DNA of 64,000 nucleotides from Streptomyces sp. NBC_01275 (GTDB lineage: Bacteria > Actinomycetota > Actinomycetes > Streptomycetales > Streptomycetaceae): NCBI RefSeq assembly GCF_026340655.1, contig NZ_JAPEOZ010000001.1, positions 9,114,001-9,178,000 on the forward strand, given 5' to 3'. The notes below the pieces were generated by a model. The model worked only from the letters and a program-made list of their open reading frames with translations. It did not search any database and was not told the origin of the DNA. Each line of letters opens with the position of its first letter. Position 1 is the stretch's first letter. Shown here piece after piece: positions 36,159-43,413 of the stretch. Position numbers and translations under genes: made by a program.

Positions 36159-36194
36159 GGCACTCAGTTCCCTCTTCAGGGGGAACCGAGTGCC
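36159..36194. promoter_or_regulatory. long palindrome upstream of the TetR gene
   Basis: Arms ggcactcagttccc (36159-36172) and gggaaccgagtgcc (36181-36194) match with one mismatch across an 8-base spacer. The site lies 34 bases upstream of the TetR start, between it and the folD stop. It is the expected place for self-regulation. Confidence 0.6.
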
Positions 36195-36202
36195 CTGAGA
36201 GG

Positions 36203-37051
36203 TCAGAACCGCTCGGCCGCCTCGACGACGTTCGTCAGCAGCATGGCCCGGGTCATCGGGCCCACCCCGCCGATCGGCGGCGCGAACGAGCCGGCGACGT
36301 CGCCGACGTCCGGGTGGACGTCGCCGAGGACGCCCTCGACCGTGCGGGTCAGGCCCACCGAGAGCACGGTCGCGCCCGGCTTGATCCAGTCCGGCGTGAC
36401 CAGGTGCGCCACACCCGCCGCGGCCACGACCACATCGGCCACGCGCGCGTGCGCGGCGGTGTCCTGGGTGGCCTCGTGGCAGAGGGTCACCGTGGCGTGC
36501 TCGGTGCTGCGGGTCAGCATCAGACCCAGCGGACGGCCCACCGTCACCCCGCAGCCGATGACGCAGAACTGCTGCCCGGTGATCGGTACGAGGTTGCGCC
36601 GCAGCAGGTCGATGATGCCGCGCGGGGTGCACGGCAGCGGGGCCGGGATGCCCAGCACCAGCCGGCCCAGGTTCGTCGGGTGGAGCCCGTCGGCGTCCTT
36701 GACCGGGTCGATCAGCTCCAGCACGGCGTGCGTGTCGATGTGGGCGGGCAGCGGGAGCTGCACGATGAAGCCGGTGCACGCAGGGTCGGCGTTCAGCCGC
36801 AGCACGGCGGCCTCCACGTCGGCCTGCGAGGCGTCGGCGGGCAGCTCCACCCGGATCGACGCGATGCCGACCTGCGCGCAGTCGCGGTGCTTGCCGCCCA
36901 CGTAGGAACGGCTGCCCGGGTCGTCGCCGACGAGGATCGTGCCCAGCCCCGGCGCGATGCCGCGGTCCTTGAGCGCCTGGACCCGGAGGGCGAGTTCGCT
37001 CTTGATGTCGGCCGCGGCGGCCTTGCCGTCGAGAAGTGTTGCGGTGGTCAC
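36203..37051 (-). CDS. folD: methylenetetrahydrofolate dehydrogenase/cyclohydrolase
   Basis: The bifunctional enzyme interconverts 5,10-methylene-THF and 10-formyl-THF with NADP. The GTG at 37051 gives 282 residues, the usual size. Active-site features: [12 protein letters not shown] (catalytic Tyr and Lys, about residues 50-58), [10 protein letters not shown] (about 95), GLHPTNLG, and the NADP-binding [14 protein letters not shown] (about 158-171). The C-terminus [12 protein letters not shown] closes the fold. The Lys of the classical YVxxKxK motif is present, but the second Lys is Arg-like (KHRD), as in other actinobacterial FolD. The open frame continues to 37231 but has no start signal there. 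Confidence 0.95.
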   Translation of the reverse strand: MTTATLLDGKAAAADIKSELALRVQALKDRGIAPGLGTILVGDDPGSRSYVGGKHRDCAQVGIASIRVELPADASQADVEAAVLRLNADPACTGFIVQLPLPAHIDTHAVLELIDPVKDADGLHPTNLGRLVLGIPAPLPCTPRGIIDLLRRNLVPITGQQFCVIGCGVTVGRPLGLMLTRSTEHATVTLCHEATQDTAAHARVADVVVAAAGVAHLVTPDWIKPGATVLSVGLTRTVEGVLGDVHPDVGDVAGSFAPPIGGVGPMTRAMLLTNVVEAAERF

Positions 37052-37259
37052 GGGAGTCGACGAGCCCTTCAGGAGAAGACGACGGTCCGGGAACCGGCCC
37101 TGCGACCCGCTCCCCGGCATCTCATCGTACGACCCGCGCGTCCCTCGCCCCGCCGCGCGTCCCACCGGCCCCCGGCCGGTGGGCGGGCCCGCCCACCGGA
37201 GGCCCCGCCTGCCGGCGTAACCTTTCTGCACCGCTCGTCACCCCCGCGAGGAGACCCGC

Positions 37260-38087
37260 ATGCCCGCCGCCCGCCCCCGCCTCCTCTACGTCACCGACCT
37301 GGCGTACCCGGCCCGCGGGCGCCGCTACGGCGACGAGGACGTCCTGCTCGCCTCCCGGCTCCGCGCCGACTTCGACCTGGCCCTGTGCCATCCCCTGGAC
37401 GCGGCCGCGCTGATGGACGCCTTCGACGGCGTCGTCGTCCGCAACAGCGGACCCGTCCTCGGCTACCAGGAGGAGTACGACGCCTTCCGCGAGCGCGCGC
37501 TCCAGGACGGCGTACGCGTCTACAACCCGCTCACCGGCCGCGCCGACATGGCCGGCAAGCAGTACCTCCTCGATCTGAGCGCCGCGGACTACCCGGTCAT
37601 CCCGACCGTCGACCGCGCCGACGACCTGCACCGCCTGCCCGAGTCCGACCGCTATGTGGTCAAGCCCAAGCTCGGCGCCGACTCCATAGGCCTGCGGATC
37701 GTCGCCCCCGACGCGCTGCCCGCCCTGGCCGACGGCACGGTCCTCGTCCAGCCCTGCGTCGACTTCGCGTACGAGGTCTCCTTCTACTTCGTCGACCACG
37801 ACTTCCAGTACGCCCTGTACGCCCCGCACCCCGACCGCCGCTGGGAGCTCCAGCCCTACGCGCCGACCGGGCGGGACCTGGAGTTCGCCCGGCGCTTCGT
37901 CGACTGGAACGGCCTCGCGCACGGCATCCAGCGCGTCGACGCCTGCCGCGCCCCCGGCGGCGAGCTGCTGCTGGTGGAGCTGGAGGACCTCAACCCGTAT
38001 CTGTCCCTGGACGCCCTCGACGACAGCGGGCGGGACGCCTTCGTCGCCGCGACGACCCGCTCCCTGCACCGGTTCCTCGCCGGCTGA
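37260..38087 (+). CDS. ATP-grasp family protein of unknown function
   Basis: The 275-residue protein has an N-terminal Rossmann-like part (RLLYVTDLAYPARGRRYGDE, residues 6-25) and an ATP-grasp region: AGKQYLLDLSA (about 99), the Lys strand RYVVKPKLGADSIGLRIV (about 131-148), TVLVQPCVDFAYEV (about 161) and LLLVELEDLNPYLS (about 236-249), whose acidic residues would bind Mg-ATP. Such enzymes ligate a carboxylate to an amine or thiol. No peptide substrate or partner enzyme is next to it. The downstream gene is a peptidoglycan-binding membrane protein 57 bases away, which may mean a link to the cell envelope. Confidence 0.8.
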   Translation: MPAARPRLLYVTDLAYPARGRRYGDEDVLLASRLRADFDLALCHPLDAAALMDAFDGVVVRNSGPVLGYQEEYDAFRERALQDGVRVYNPLTGRADMAGKQYLLDLSAADYPVIPTVDRADDLHRLPESDRYVVKPKLGADSIGLRIVAPDALPALADGTVLVQPCVDFAYEVSFYFVDHDFQYALYAPHPDRRWELQPYAPTGRDLEFARRFVDWNGLAHGIQRVDACRAPGGELLLVELEDLNPYLSLDALDDSGRDAFVAATTRSLHRFLAG

Positions 38088-38144
38088 ACCCCGCCGCCGG
38101 CGCGCGCGTATCTCTCCCCGGGGACACGGACGGAGGGAGACAGC

Positions 38145-38918
38145 GTGCCGACACCGGCCGAAGGGGGACAGCCGCACGAGCGGCCGGTCCTGGAGCCCAT
38201 CGTGGTCCTGCGGCCGCGCAGCACCGACGCGCTCGCGGAGCTGTTCCGCGAGATGACCGAGGACACCGCCGCCTCCTACGAGGAGGTGGAGCTGCCGCGC
38301 GCACCGGACGGCGTCGAGGCCGACACCGCGGAACTCCCGCCGGTGCCGGCCGGCGGGGAGGGCCGGGCCTGGGACCACACCGGGTCCGGGAAGCCGCGCC
38401 CCGCCCGGTCGCGGTCCGGGCCGGTGGGGAAGGGCGCGCGCACCCGATCCGCACCCGCGCGGGAACGCGTTCCATCCGGTTCCGGTTCCGGTTCCGGTTC
38501 CGGCTCCGGTTCGGGGCACCGCCGTGCCGCCGTCACGATCGCCGTGGCCGCGGCGGCGCTCGTCGGCTTCGCCTGCGCCCTGCTGCTGCCGGGCCGGGGC
38601 GGCGAAGCGGCCGCCCAGACGATCCCCTCGACCCCCGCCCCGACCGCCAGCGCCACACCGTCCGCCGAACCCTCCGCCGACCCGGACGGCGCCGGCGTCC
38701 TGCGCGAGGGCGACAGCGGCCCCGAGGTGAAGGACCTCCAGCAGCGCCTGCTGCGCATCCCGAACGTGTACGACCAGGGGGCCACTGACGGGACGTACGG
38801 CACCGCCCTCACCGAGGCCGTCGCCCGCTTCCAGGTCTGGTACGGGGTGCGCGGAGACGAGAGCGGCGTCTACGGCGACGACACACGGCAGTCCCTGGAG
38901 TCGCGCACCAGCGGCTGA
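38145..38918 (+). CDS. single-pass membrane protein with extracellular peptidoglycan-binding domain
   Basis: The 257-residue protein has a disordered cytoplasmic N-terminus of about 125 residues, ending in a Gly-Ser repeat (111-124), then one membrane helix (about 128-149, RAAVTIAVAAAALVGFACAL), a Ser/Thr/Pro-rich linker (about 155-190) and a PG_binding_1 domain (about 193-254: LREGDSGPEVKDLQQRLL, GTYGTALTEAVARFQ). The topology is N-in, C-out. It may carry a cytoplasmic signal to or from the wall, but no enzyme domain is present. The GTG at 38145 follows ggagggag. The Gly-Ser repeat is encoded by a hexanucleotide microsatellite. Confidence 0.82.
   Translation: MPTPAEGGQPHERPVLEPIVVLRPRSTDALAELFREMTEDTAASYEEVELPRAPDGVEADTAELPPVPAGGEGRAWDHTGSGKPRPARSRSGPVGKGARTRSAPARERVPSGSGSGSGSGSGSGHRRAAVTIAVAAAALVGFACALLLPGRGGEAAAQTIPSTPAPTASATPSAEPSADPDGAGVLREGDSGPEVKDLQQRLLRIPNVYDQGATDGTYGTALTEAVARFQVWYGVRGDESGVYGDDTRQSLESRTSG
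38475..38510 (+). repeat. hexanucleotide microsatellite inside the peptidoglycan-binding gene
   Basis: Six consecutive hexamers (five tccggt and one tccggc) encode a Gly-Ser run in the cytoplasmic linker. Because the unit is six bases, gain or loss of copies changes the linker length by two residues without a frameshift. Confidence 0.9.
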
Positions 38919-39030
38919 CCCGGTAACGCCTTGGAAAAACAACGGGCGGTCGACAGTGTGTCGGGTGTCACAATGAGCGGCGGGTCGGCGCGCGTTCGGC
39001 GCCTCGGCCCGCCGAGCCGAAAGCCGTCCC

Positions 39031-39129
39031 ATGAACGCCTCCCGCATACCCGGCCTGGTGCTGCCCGTCGTCTTCCTGCTGGCCCTGGTCGCCGGGGCGT
39101 TCTGGTACTGGCGACACCGCGACGACTGA
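39031..39129 (+). CDS. possible 32-residue single-helix membrane protein
   Basis: The frame from the ATG at 39031 reads MNASRIPGLVLPVVFLLALV and ends in FWYWRHRDD. It is one hydrophobic helix of about 18 residues with a basic/acidic cytoplasmic end. Small one-helix proteins of this kind are common in actinomycetes but hard to verify. No ribosome binding site stands out. It is 112 bases beyond the peptidoglycan-binding gene. A 21-bp direct repeat starts near its end. Confidence 0.4.
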   Translation: MNASRIPGLVLPVVFLLALVAGAFWYWRHRDD

Positions 39130-39193
39130 GCCCTGCCCGGACGGGTGCCCCGGACCAGGACGACCGCCTCTGACCGCGACGACTGAGCCCTGC
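39116..39193. repeat. two copies of a 21-bp direct repeat
   Basis: The 21-bp sequence beginning accgcgacgactgagccctg occurs at 39116-39136 and again at 39173-39193, 57 bases apart. It includes the stop of the small membrane protein frame and runs to the end of the phosphatase gene. The repeat suggests a local duplication. Confidence 0.75.
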
Positions 39194-41571
39194 TACCCGG
39201 CGTTCGGCGGGACCTGGACGTCGAGTACGCACACGTCGTCGCGTCCCTCCGGCTCCAGCACCGTGCCGAGCAGCCGGTCCAGCGCGGCCGGCGCGGCCCG
39301 GCCGCTGCGCTCGGCGGCGCGGGCCAGCCGCTCCAGGCCCCGGTCGATGCTCTCGCCGGGCCGCTCGACCAGGCCGTCGGTGTACAGCACGAGCCGGTCT
39401 CCGGGTTCGAGGCGGAACTCGGCCTCCTCATAGCGAGGGGTGTCGCTCGCGCCGAGCAGCATCCCCACGGGCCGCTCCAGATAGCGCGCCCGGCCCGCGC
39501 GCAGCAGCAGCGGCGGCGGATGGCCCGCCTGCGCCCACACCAGCCGCCGCTCGCGGGAGCTGTAGCGGGCCAGGACCATGGTCGCCGTGCCGTGCGGATC
39601 GCGGGAGTGCAGCAGCAGGGCGTTGAGTCGGGTGAGCGCGCCGGTCAGCGAGGAACCCGTGATGACCATGCCCTTGGCGGTGAACCGCAGCAGGGCCATC
39701 GCGGCGACGGCGTCCATGCCGTGGCCGGCGACGTCGCCCACCACGAACAGGGCGTCCCCGTCGGGCAGTTCGATGGCGCTGAACCAGTCGCCGCCCACGT
39801 TGAGCCCCGACTGCGCGGGCAGATAGACGATGTCCACGCGCAGCCCGGCCAGCCGGACGGGCTGCTTGGGCAGGGGCAGCAGCGCGTCCTGGAGACGGGC
39901 GGCCACCGTCCGCTCGGCCTGCAGCACCCCGTGCTGGGTGACCATCGCCCGCTCGCTGGCGACGAGGGCGAGTTCGGCGTTGCGCTGCGCGGTGAGGTCC
40001 TGGAGGAAGCCGTGCACCTCGATGGGCGTGCCGTCGACGTCCGACAGCGTCTCGGCGACCGCCCGCAGATGCCGGATCCCGTCCCGGGTGGCGATCCGGA
40101 ACGGCATGTCGCACGGCTGCCCGTCGCGCATCAGCCGCCCGACGGCGCGGGCCAGCGCGGGCACGTCCTCGGGCAGCGCGAGGGCGGGCAGCCGGGGCAG
40201 CGGGACGGGGCCCTGCGCGGGGTCGCGGTCGAGGATGGCGAAGACCTGGGAGGACCAGTTGCGTTCGCCGGTGAGCAGGTTCCAGGTGGCCCAGCCGAGT
40301 TTGCCCAGCCGCTGCACGTCCGCCAGCCGCTGCTCCTGCCGGTCCGAGGGATCGTGCTGGACCCAGCTCACGACCAGCCCGTCGCCGAGGCGGGCGGCCC
40401 GCGCCGAGTACGTGGACAGTTCGCCGACCCCGTCCACGACCTGCTGCCGGGCGAACGGCTCGCTCTCGTAGGGCTCGTCGTCGGCCAGCGCCTCCAGGCA
40501 GCCCTGCCACAGCGGCTCGTCCGCGACCTCCGGCCAGCACTCCAGGAAGCGCAGTCCGAGCAGCTCGCGGCCGCCGCGGCCGACGGCGTCGGAGGTCCCG
40601 CCGGTGGCCGCGTCGATGCGGAAGTCCTCGACGGCTCCCGACGCGGAGCGCAGCGGGGTCAGGACGAGCGCGGCGACCGGCAGCCGGTCGAACACGGTCT
40701 GCACGGCGTCCGCGAGCGTGCCGACGGAATCGTCCGGCCGGGCGCCGAACGTCCGCAGCGGGCCCGCGCACAGCCGGGCGACCGCCAGCAGATGCGTGCG
40801 CACCGCGGGGGTGAACGGGCCTTCGCGGCGGCGCAGGACGCCGAGGACGACGTCGGCCGACTCCCCGGTCACCACCGGCAGCCAGGCGCGGGAGCGCCAG
40901 GTCGAGGGCGGGTCGCCGATCAGCGGATGGCGCAGGGCGTCCTCGGCCGGGTTCTCCAGCCAGTGCGCCCGACCGGAGTCGAGGGCGTCCACCGCGGCGA
41001 TCCCGGTGAGCGGCGGCACCCGGCTCCACTGGCCGGCCAGCACGTCGTCGACGCCCGCGTGCCCGATCAGCTCCAGCCCGCCGGCGGGCCGCCGGGCGTA
41101 GATCATCAGTGCGTCGGCGTCCACGCCGGGGGCGAGCCGGTCCAGCAGGCAGCGGGCGAGGTCCTGCGGGGAGCCCACCCGCACGAGGGCCCGGCCGAGC
41201 AGGCCGAGGGCGTCGGCGTCGGGCTCCTGCGGGGTCGCGGCGGGTGCGGCTTCCGGGGCGGCGGCCGGGGACGGCACCCGCTCCGGGGCGGTGCGGGGCG
41301 GCCGGGCGAGGTCGCCGAGCGTGATCCAGCACTCCTCGAGGAGCGTTCGCCGCGCGCTGTCCGCCCGCCGCTGCAACTCCTCCTGGGCGGCCTCCGGGGC
41401 GCAGCCGAGCCGCGCCATCACCGCGCCCTTGGCCCGCTCCAGCACGGTCGAGGTGGCCGCCAGGTCCTGGAGCCGGTCCAGCTCGGCACGCTGGCGCGCC
41501 ACCACCCGGGTCAGTGCGGCCAGGTCGGGCAAGGAACCGGGCTCCGCGGGCAGCGCGGGTTCGCTCGTCAC
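39193..41571 (-). CDS. multi-sensor SpoIIE-family protein phosphatase with ANTAR, GAF and PAS domains
   Basis: From the GTG at 41571 the protein is 792 residues; the frame could begin six codons earlier. An ANTAR-like coiled region opens it (about 15-95, VLERAKGAVMARLGCAPEAA). A GAF-like domain (about 115-280) and two PAS-like segments (about 290-420 and 425-540; KLGWATWNLLTGERNWSSQ) follow. The SpoIIE/PP2C phosphatase covers about 555-790, with VGGDWFSAIELPDG and VVGDVAGHGMDAVAAMALLR containing metal-binding Asp and Gly residues, and LVLYTDGLVERPGE. Such proteins dephosphorylate anti-anti-sigma factors. No STAS or anti-sigma gene lies next to it. ANTAR normally binds RNA, so this N-terminus is notable in a phosphatase. 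Confidence 0.9.
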   Translation of the reverse strand: MTSEPALPAEPGSLPDLAALTRVVARQRAELDRLQDLAATSTVLERAKGAVMARLGCAPEAAQEELQRRADSARRTLLEECWITLGDLARPPRTAPERVPSPAAAPEAAPAATPQEPDADALGLLGRALVRVGSPQDLARCLLDRLAPGVDADALMIYARRPAGGLELIGHAGVDDVLAGQWSRVPPLTGIAAVDALDSGRAHWLENPAEDALRHPLIGDPPSTWRSRAWLPVVTGESADVVLGVLRRREGPFTPAVRTHLLAVARLCAGPLRTFGARPDDSVGTLADAVQTVFDRLPVAALVLTPLRSASGAVEDFRIDAATGGTSDAVGRGGRELLGLRFLECWPEVADEPLWQGCLEALADDEPYESEPFARQQVVDGVGELSTYSARAARLGDGLVVSWVQHDPSDRQEQRLADVQRLGKLGWATWNLLTGERNWSSQVFAILDRDPAQGPVPLPRLPALALPEDVPALARAVGRLMRDGQPCDMPFRIATRDGIRHLRAVAETLSDVDGTPIEVHGFLQDLTAQRNAELALVASERAMVTQHGVLQAERTVAARLQDALLPLPKQPVRLAGLRVDIVYLPAQSGLNVGGDWFSAIELPDGDALFVVGDVAGHGMDAVAAMALLRFTAKGMVITGSSLTGALTRLNALLLHSRDPHGTATMVLARYSSRERRLVWAQAGHPPPLLLRAGRARYLERPVGMLLGASDTPRYEEAEFRLEPGDRLVLYTDGLVERPGESIDRGLERLARAAERSGRAAPAALDRLLGTVLEPEGRDDVCVLDVQVPPNAG

Positions 41572-41673
41572 GCCTTGAGCATCGCACACGGCCCGGGATG
41601 CGATCGTCGTCTTGCCGAACGCCCCCTGCCAGGGGCGACGCCCGTCCGCGACCGGCGGAGCGGGGCCCGCGGT

Positions 41674-42054
41674 TCAGCGACCCTGACTCTGCTCCACCAG
41701 GGCCTGGGTGACGGCGCGGACGCTGCGGGCGATGTGCTGCAGCTGCATGACCTCGGCCGCGTACAGCTTGATCGTGTGCTCGATGACCGACTCGGGCAGT
41801 CCCAGCCGGGGCAGATCGGCCCGGGCGGTCTGCAGGGCCGTGCGGGCCACCCTGACCTCCTGCTGGACCTGGAGCTGCGCGTGGCGGGCCAGGAGCACCG
41901 GGTGGCGCAGCAGCGCGGGGTAGCTCGCGTAGCGCGCGGGCACCAGCTCGCGCAGCCACTTGGCGGCCGATCGCTCCCAGTCGTAGCTTCCGGGCGTCTT
42001 GACCTGGCACGGCCAGTCCGGGCTGATGCGCGTCGTCGTCAGGGTCATGATCAT
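41674..42054 (-). CDS. conserved-looking hypothetical protein, helical
   Basis: The 126-residue product is mostly predicted alpha-helix (WERSAAKWLRELVPARYAS, HAQLQVQQEVRVARTALQTA, VIEHTIKLYAAEVMQLQHIA). It has no signal peptide, membrane segment or metal motif. An aromatic N-terminal segment (SPDWPCQVKTPGSYDW) carries the only cysteine. I do not recognise a named family. The ATG at 42054 is preceded by cggaagcg. Its leader is long and structured, with a 13-bp hairpin and an AT-rich promoter-like zone about 200 bases upstream. Confidence 0.75.
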   Translation of the reverse strand: MIMTLTTTRISPDWPCQVKTPGSYDWERSAAKWLRELVPARYASYPALLRHPVLLARHAQLQVQQEVRVARTALQTARADLPRLGLPESVIEHTIKLYAAEVMQLQHIARSVRAVTQALVEQSQGR

Positions 42055-42097
42055 CGCTTCCGGTGTGCGGAGTCGGGACGGGTGGTCCGACGTTTGT

Positions 42098-42131
42098 GGC
42101 GGCCCCGGTCCAGGGGATGACCGGGGCCGCC
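42098..42131 (-). promoter_or_regulatory. strong hairpin in the leader of the 126-residue protein gene
   Basis: A perfect 13-bp GC stem (ggcggccccggtc with gaccggggccgcc) around an 8-base loop lies 44 to 77 bases upstream of the start at 42054. No gene ends there, so it belongs to the leader and may act as an attenuator. Confidence 0.55.
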
Positions 42132-42239
42132 GCGGGCGCTCGCGCTAGCGATGCCCCGGACGCCCTGAGCGCCGACGCGGGTAGGGGACGGCGGCTTCGG
42201 ACGCCCGTACAGGAGCCCTCGCGGGCGGGTGCGGCCGTG

Positions 42240-42276
42240 AGCAGTATTTATATATGCCGTCGCCTTTGCAAGACGT
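42240..42276 (-). promoter_or_regulatory. AT-rich promoter-like segment
   Basis: On the minus strand TTGCAA is followed after 17 bases by AATACT inside an unusually AT-rich patch (catatataaatact). It would serve the 126-residue protein gene about 200 bases downstream. Confidence 0.45.
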
Positions 42277-42295
42277 ATGAAAACATTCATGCGTG

Positions 42296-42325
42296 AAATG
42301 CACAGAATGATCCCTCTGTGCATTT
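42296..42325. terminator. AT-containing hairpin after the RpiR gene
   Basis: An 11-bp perfect stem (aaatgcacaga with tctgtgcattt) and an 8-base loop lies 65 bases past the RpiR stop, and just upstream of the promoter-like patch. It can terminate rpiR transcription or be an operator. Next to it, atgaa-aaca-ttcat (42278-42291) is a second small inverted repeat. The stretch 42326-42389 is a G-rich, low-complexity gagga repeat and holds no gene. Confidence 0.5.
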
Positions 42326-42389
42326 TCGGAGGAGGGGGGAGGACGGGGAGGACGGGAGGACGAGGAGCGGGAAGAGGAGGGGCGGCCGG

Positions 42390-43313
42390 TCATTCGCGCA
42401 GGAAGAACTGGTGCTGCTCGGCGATCTGCTCGTACTCCTCCAGCCGGGCCTGGGTGCGCTCGGGGCCCGCGTCGGTCATGGCCTGGAGCAGCGCGGCGGC
42501 CATCACCCCGGGCGCCGCGTAGGAGTCGAAGACCAGGCGGGAGCCGGTGCCGGTGGCGAAGGTGACGTCGGCCTCGTCGGCCACCGGGCCCAGCGCCAGA
42601 TCGGTCACCAGCGCGACCTTCAGACCGGCGCTGCGCGCGACCCGTACCGCCGTCAGCGTCTCCTGCGCGTGCCGGGGCATCGAGAACGCCAGCACCCAGG
42701 TCCCGCCCGCCTCCCGCGACTGCAGCAGCGCGTCGTAGGCGACGCTGCCGCCCCGGGTCACCAGCCGTACGTCGGGATGGACCCGGCGGGCGGCGTAGGC
42801 GAAGTACTCGGCCAGCGAGGCGGAGATGCGCAGCCCCAGGATGGTCAGCGGAGTCGACTTCGACAGTCTGCGGCCCACGTCGATGACCTGATCGGGGTCG
42901 GCGAAGTCGCGGCGCAGGTTCTCCAGGTTCTCGATCTCCGCGTCGACCGCCGCCTGGAGCTCGTTGCTCCGGTTCGCCTCGTCCGCCACAGGTCCCCCGG
43001 CCAGCGTGCCGAGCGCGATCGACTGGAGCTTCTCCCGCAGCGCGGGGTAGCCGCTGAAGCCGACCGCGGCGGCGAACCTGGTCACCGACGGCTGGCTGAC
43101 CCCGACCCGTTCGGCGAGGTCGGTGATCGACAGGAACGCCGCCTCGGTGATGTGCTCGATCAGATACTGGGCGATCCGTCGTTGCCCCGGGGACAGACGG
43201 GGCCCGTCGAAGAGCGCCCTGAGCCGGGACGTCGGGGACAGCTCCGCCTCCGGAGCGGTCTTGCCCGAGGTGATCGCGGACGCCTGTGCGCGTGCCTGCT
43301 GAGGCGATGGCAC
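42390..43313 (-). CDS. MurR/RpiR family transcriptional regulator
   Basis: The 307-residue protein has an N-terminal RpiR helix-turn-helix (about residues 30-105; RRIAQYLIEHITEAAFLSI, LAERVGVSQPSVTRFAAAVG) and a C-terminal SIS sugar-phosphate-binding domain (about 140-270; TILGLRISASLAEYFAYA, MPRHAQETLTAVRVARSAG). The GTG at 43313 follows aaaggagg. RpiR regulators of this group respond to sugar phosphates such as N-acetylmuramate-6-P or glucosamine-P. The only sugar kinase near it is the BadF-type kinase at 47279, which may supply the ligand; this is inferred. Confidence 0.9.
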   Translation of the reverse strand: MPSPQQARAQASAITSGKTAPEAELSPTSRLRALFDGPRLSPGQRRIAQYLIEHITEAAFLSITDLAERVGVSQPSVTRFAAAVGFSGYPALREKLQSIALGTLAGGPVADEANRSNELQAAVDAEIENLENLRRDFADPDQVIDVGRRLSKSTPLTILGLRISASLAEYFAYAARRVHPDVRLVTRGGSVAYDALLQSREAGGTWVLAFSMPRHAQETLTAVRVARSAGLKVALVTDLALGPVADEADVTFATGTGSRLVFDSYAAPGVMAAALLQAMTDAGPERTQARLEEYEQIAEQHQFFLRE

Positions 43314-43413
43314 CGGTGCGCCTCCTTTGTCTCCCACGCAGCTCAACATAGCTCACGGCCCGTGGCGGTCAGGGGGGTGCGAGAGCACGCCGGACACGCC
43401 CGTCGCCTGCGGT

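Noticed and set aside
39520..42120. An 866-codon plus-strand frame across the phosphatase
   Set aside because: The minus strand carries clear ANTAR, PAS and SpoIIE motifs; the plus frame does not.
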